Below are positions 61,706 to 64,000 of a DNA stretch of 64,000 bases, piece after piece. Position 1 is the stretch's first letter, and each line of letters starts with the position of its first letter. This stretch comes from Nautilus pompilius (taxonomy: Eukaryota; Mollusca; Cephalopoda; Nautilida; Nautilidae). A program made the position numbers and the translations under genes. The stretch spans positions 1,756,001 through 1,820,000 of the forward strand of contig JACATO010000311.1 of NCBI GenBank assembly GCA_018389105.1. Reading direction: 5' to 3'. The notes beneath the pieces are model-generated. The model was not told the origin of the DNA, ran no database searches, and was given only the letters and a program-made list of their open reading frames with translations.

Positions 61706-63692
61706 CTGAAATGTTAGTATAAGTTAGTCTGAGCCTTTTCTTATTTATGTATGCTGACAATACTAAATGAATAAATGCCTTATGTTTAACTACAACATTA
61801 CAACTTAGTTACAGATTTCTGAATTGAAAAAAAAAGAAGATTGATACATATTTAAGAGAAGCAAAGCTGTATAAAAAACAAAAAAATCTCATCAATTTTC
61901 AATGGTGCACAAAAAGTGATTAAAAAGTGATCTTATTTGGATTCATCAGTAATCTAATACAAAATTAAACTTTGGAGAATTCTAGGCTACGTACAGTCAA
62001 TAGGCAGTTGGACTATACAACAGTATAGCAACTACAAAGAGATGGGAAATCCTGATCTCACTGACATCACATCATTCTGAAATTCTCTAGCCAATTCCAG
62101 ACCATTTTTTTGCATATGATGTTTCTCTAAATTAGTAACACTATTAAGTTAGTTAGCTCTCTGGCTGATTTCATCTGCTGGTTGAAAGTTGACTCACTGA
62201 TGGCCTCTGATTATTGATGGCAGTTTCATTAGTACATCATGCTAGAAAAATAGCTGAAAGCAGAAAGAGCTAGTAATAAACACAATCTTCCTACCATTTT
62301 TGGGTGTTCTTTACTAAAAAATTAAGCTAAAAAACAAGTATAAAGTAAACTGTGAAACCGTACATTTTATTTATGGTTTACAAAATGTTAGTCAATAATG
62401 TACTTTAATAAAGTTTTTGAAAAATGGTTATATATAAGTCGTTACTTAGATTTACAAGCAGCCATTCTATAAGATTCTCACCATACATTTAACAAGAAAA
62501 AAATAATAATAAAGAAATCAAAATATTACCAAAAATCAGGAGTACTTACTTATAAAGCCAAATGGTATCTGTTTTTTTGTTATTGATATATTTCCCATAA
62601 ATGGCTCTAGTAACTTACTGATAAAAACTAGTTCGTAAATGTTTGCTTACCTCCACCTGCCTCAATAACTTATATAAGTTCAGAAACTTAGAACTTATTT
62701 CGTTACTTAAAAAAAAAAATGTTGTTTCGAGGTGGTATAATGGTTTCCTTGCTTTTTTTAAAAATCTTGCATTTATTTTAATGTTATGGAGTAGAATTGA
62801 GAGTAATGCCTCAATCACTAGAAACATTTTCCACTACCAAGCCTTATACAGTTTAAAACCAGTAACACCTCTCTACAACATACTAAGCATGCTGTCGACA
62901 GACATTCTCAAGGGTGATAGATTGCTGCAGGATGATGTATTAGCACATGATATCAGTTAATTCCAAGGGAAGATAATCAGCACCAGGTATTTCTCAAGAG
63001 GATAATTATTGTTGAATATTTCACAACAAAATAATTAATGAGAGATACACTTCCAAGGTGATAATCAGTGTCAGAATATTAACTTGATGAGCACTGATTA
63101 ATACCATAAGTTTTCATTTAAAAAAATTATCAATTTTTGTTACTAATCGAAATTTAAATAAAATTTCTTTGAACCTAAAAAAAAAAAGTGTTGAAGGTCA
63201 CCTGCTGACAATAGCTATCAAAAGCTAAAATACAGTACCATAGGATGAACAAGTTATGAAATTATCTCAAAAAGACAAAGGACACTTTACAAATATTTAT
63301 TTCAAAATTTCCATTAAAATTTTTTTTAAACTATTTTTTTTTGCAAAAATGGCTGATTTAAGGTCTAGTGCCTTATTTGACCTAACAATTGTTCACAGTA
63401 TCCATCATTTTATCACAACTCAGTAATCTGTTCATTTTCTACTTAGGCTAGTAATCATATGACAACAAAAAGACAATATACATTCCTTGCTCTAGGTAAT
63501 GCCAAATTTTAAAACCTATGGTTATGTCTGCAGCTGTTCTTTTCATATATAATACGATATTTTCATATTTATAGTTAATAATTCACCCAGAAAAAAATGA
63601 ATTATGTCAGCTATATCTCTAGTAAGAGATTTCTGCAAGATCAAATTGCCATGGTGAAACTATAGTAATAATGAAAGAATATTTTCCCTTAC
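61706..63692 (-). other. MAGUK intron
   Basis: AT-rich with no recognised exon. An open frame at 62643-62960 on the plus strand has no family resemblance. Confidence 0.55.
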
Positions 63693-63735
63693 TGCTATAC
63701 TGAATTATCACATTATTCACAAATTCTTTTAGTGT
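63693..63735 (-). CDS. Candidate MAGUK micro-exon (hook region)
   Basis: A 43-nt interval between gtttcag and gtaagg on the minus strand. It would encode TLKEFVNNVIIQYS and supply the single base needed by the next exon (A + CG gives Thr), so the phase fits. The hook region of MAGUKs is variable in sequence and often alternatively spliced, so lack of similarity does not exclude it. The splice sites are reasonable but such pairs also arise by chance. Confidence 0.35.
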
Positions 63736-64000
63736 CTGAAACAAATTCATTTATTTGTAACAATCATAACCAGATATTTTGAACAACACAAACAAAATCA
63801 TAATGAAGATTATTCCCCTCTATGGTGAAAAAGATTTCTTTATTTGCTATCCTAAATTTTGGTTCTTTTCCTTTAAGTTAAGCCATCCTCCCCTCACCTG
63901 TGTTGTAAAGAGATGTATCAAAGCCAAATCTTAGCTACACAATCAAATTGCTCAAAAGTTCTATGTAAAGACTTAAAAAAATCTTCTTGATTTAAAACTA
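63736..64000. other. Window edge, presumed MAGUK intron
   Basis: No exon recognised up to the end of the window. Confidence 0.4.

Noticed and set aside
1-64000. Bacterial-style features (operons, Shine-Dalgarno sites, CRISPR arrays, rRNA or tRNA genes)
   Set aside because: Spliced genes and repeat content show a eukaryotic nuclear genome; no direct-repeat/spacer array and no convincing tRNA or rRNA sequence was seen.

Overview
This window looks like a stretch of an animal nuclear genome. It is AT-rich, with short exons separated by long introns, GT..AG splice sites in consistent phase, many microsatellites, and a dense background of decayed transposons. The three host genes are a beta-1,4-galactosyltransferase, a phosphonoacetaldehyde hydrolase and a p55-type MAGUK. 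A phosphonate-degrading enzyme next to Tigger, mariner, Tc1, Helitron, LINE and Gypsy relics fits a marine invertebrate, plausibly a mollusc or another lophotrochozoan. That assignment is an inference; no sequence here fixes the species.

Layout. From 2.1 to 3.76 kb (+ strand) lie three exons encoding the C-terminal half of a beta-1,4-galactosyltransferase; its earlier exons lie outside the window or were not recognised. From 4.0 to 4.4 kb (- strand) is a LINE RNase H relic. From 5690 to 8758 is a complete but inactivated Tigger/pogo element with TA target duplications. From 13.1 to 14.0 kb (- strand) is an intact phosphonoacetaldehyde hydrolase whose coding sequence is a single exon, preceded by a likely 5' leader intron and possibly driven from a CpG-containing, TATA-bearing region near 17.9 kb. 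From 18.0 to 18.66 kb is a Tc1 relic. From 22.3 to 23.15 kb is one copy of an unclassified dispersed repeat; the other copy is at 39.5-40.06 kb. From 23.4 to 25.9 kb is a diverged complex tandem array. From 26.0 to 27.4 kb is CpG-containing, promoter-like DNA with a YY1-type motif. From 29.1 to 33.1 kb is a nest of mobile-element remains: Tc1 on -, Helitron helicase on +, Tc1 on +, and a mariner with perfect 33-bp ends. From 38.8 to 39.3 kb is degenerate telomere-like (CCCTAA) sequence. From 41.7 to 44.5 kb are a LINE reverse-transcriptase fragment on + and a Gypsy-type gag/protease relic on -, whose domain order suggests the Gmr1 group. From 48.4 to 63.7 kb (- strand) are the last six exons, plus a possible micro-exon, of a PALS1/MPP-like MAGUK covering its guanylate-kinase domain.

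The three host genes are not an obvious functional cluster. The galactosyltransferase acts in Golgi glycan synthesis, the hydrolase in breakdown of 2-aminoethylphosphonate (abundant in many marine invertebrates), and the MAGUK in cell polarity or junction scaffolding. I found no convincing undescribed multi-gene system. The most biologically interesting single item is the intact animal phosphonatase; the most interesting structural items are the Gypsy relic with protease next to integrase-type sequence, the 23.4-25.9 kb array and the interstitial telomere-like block.
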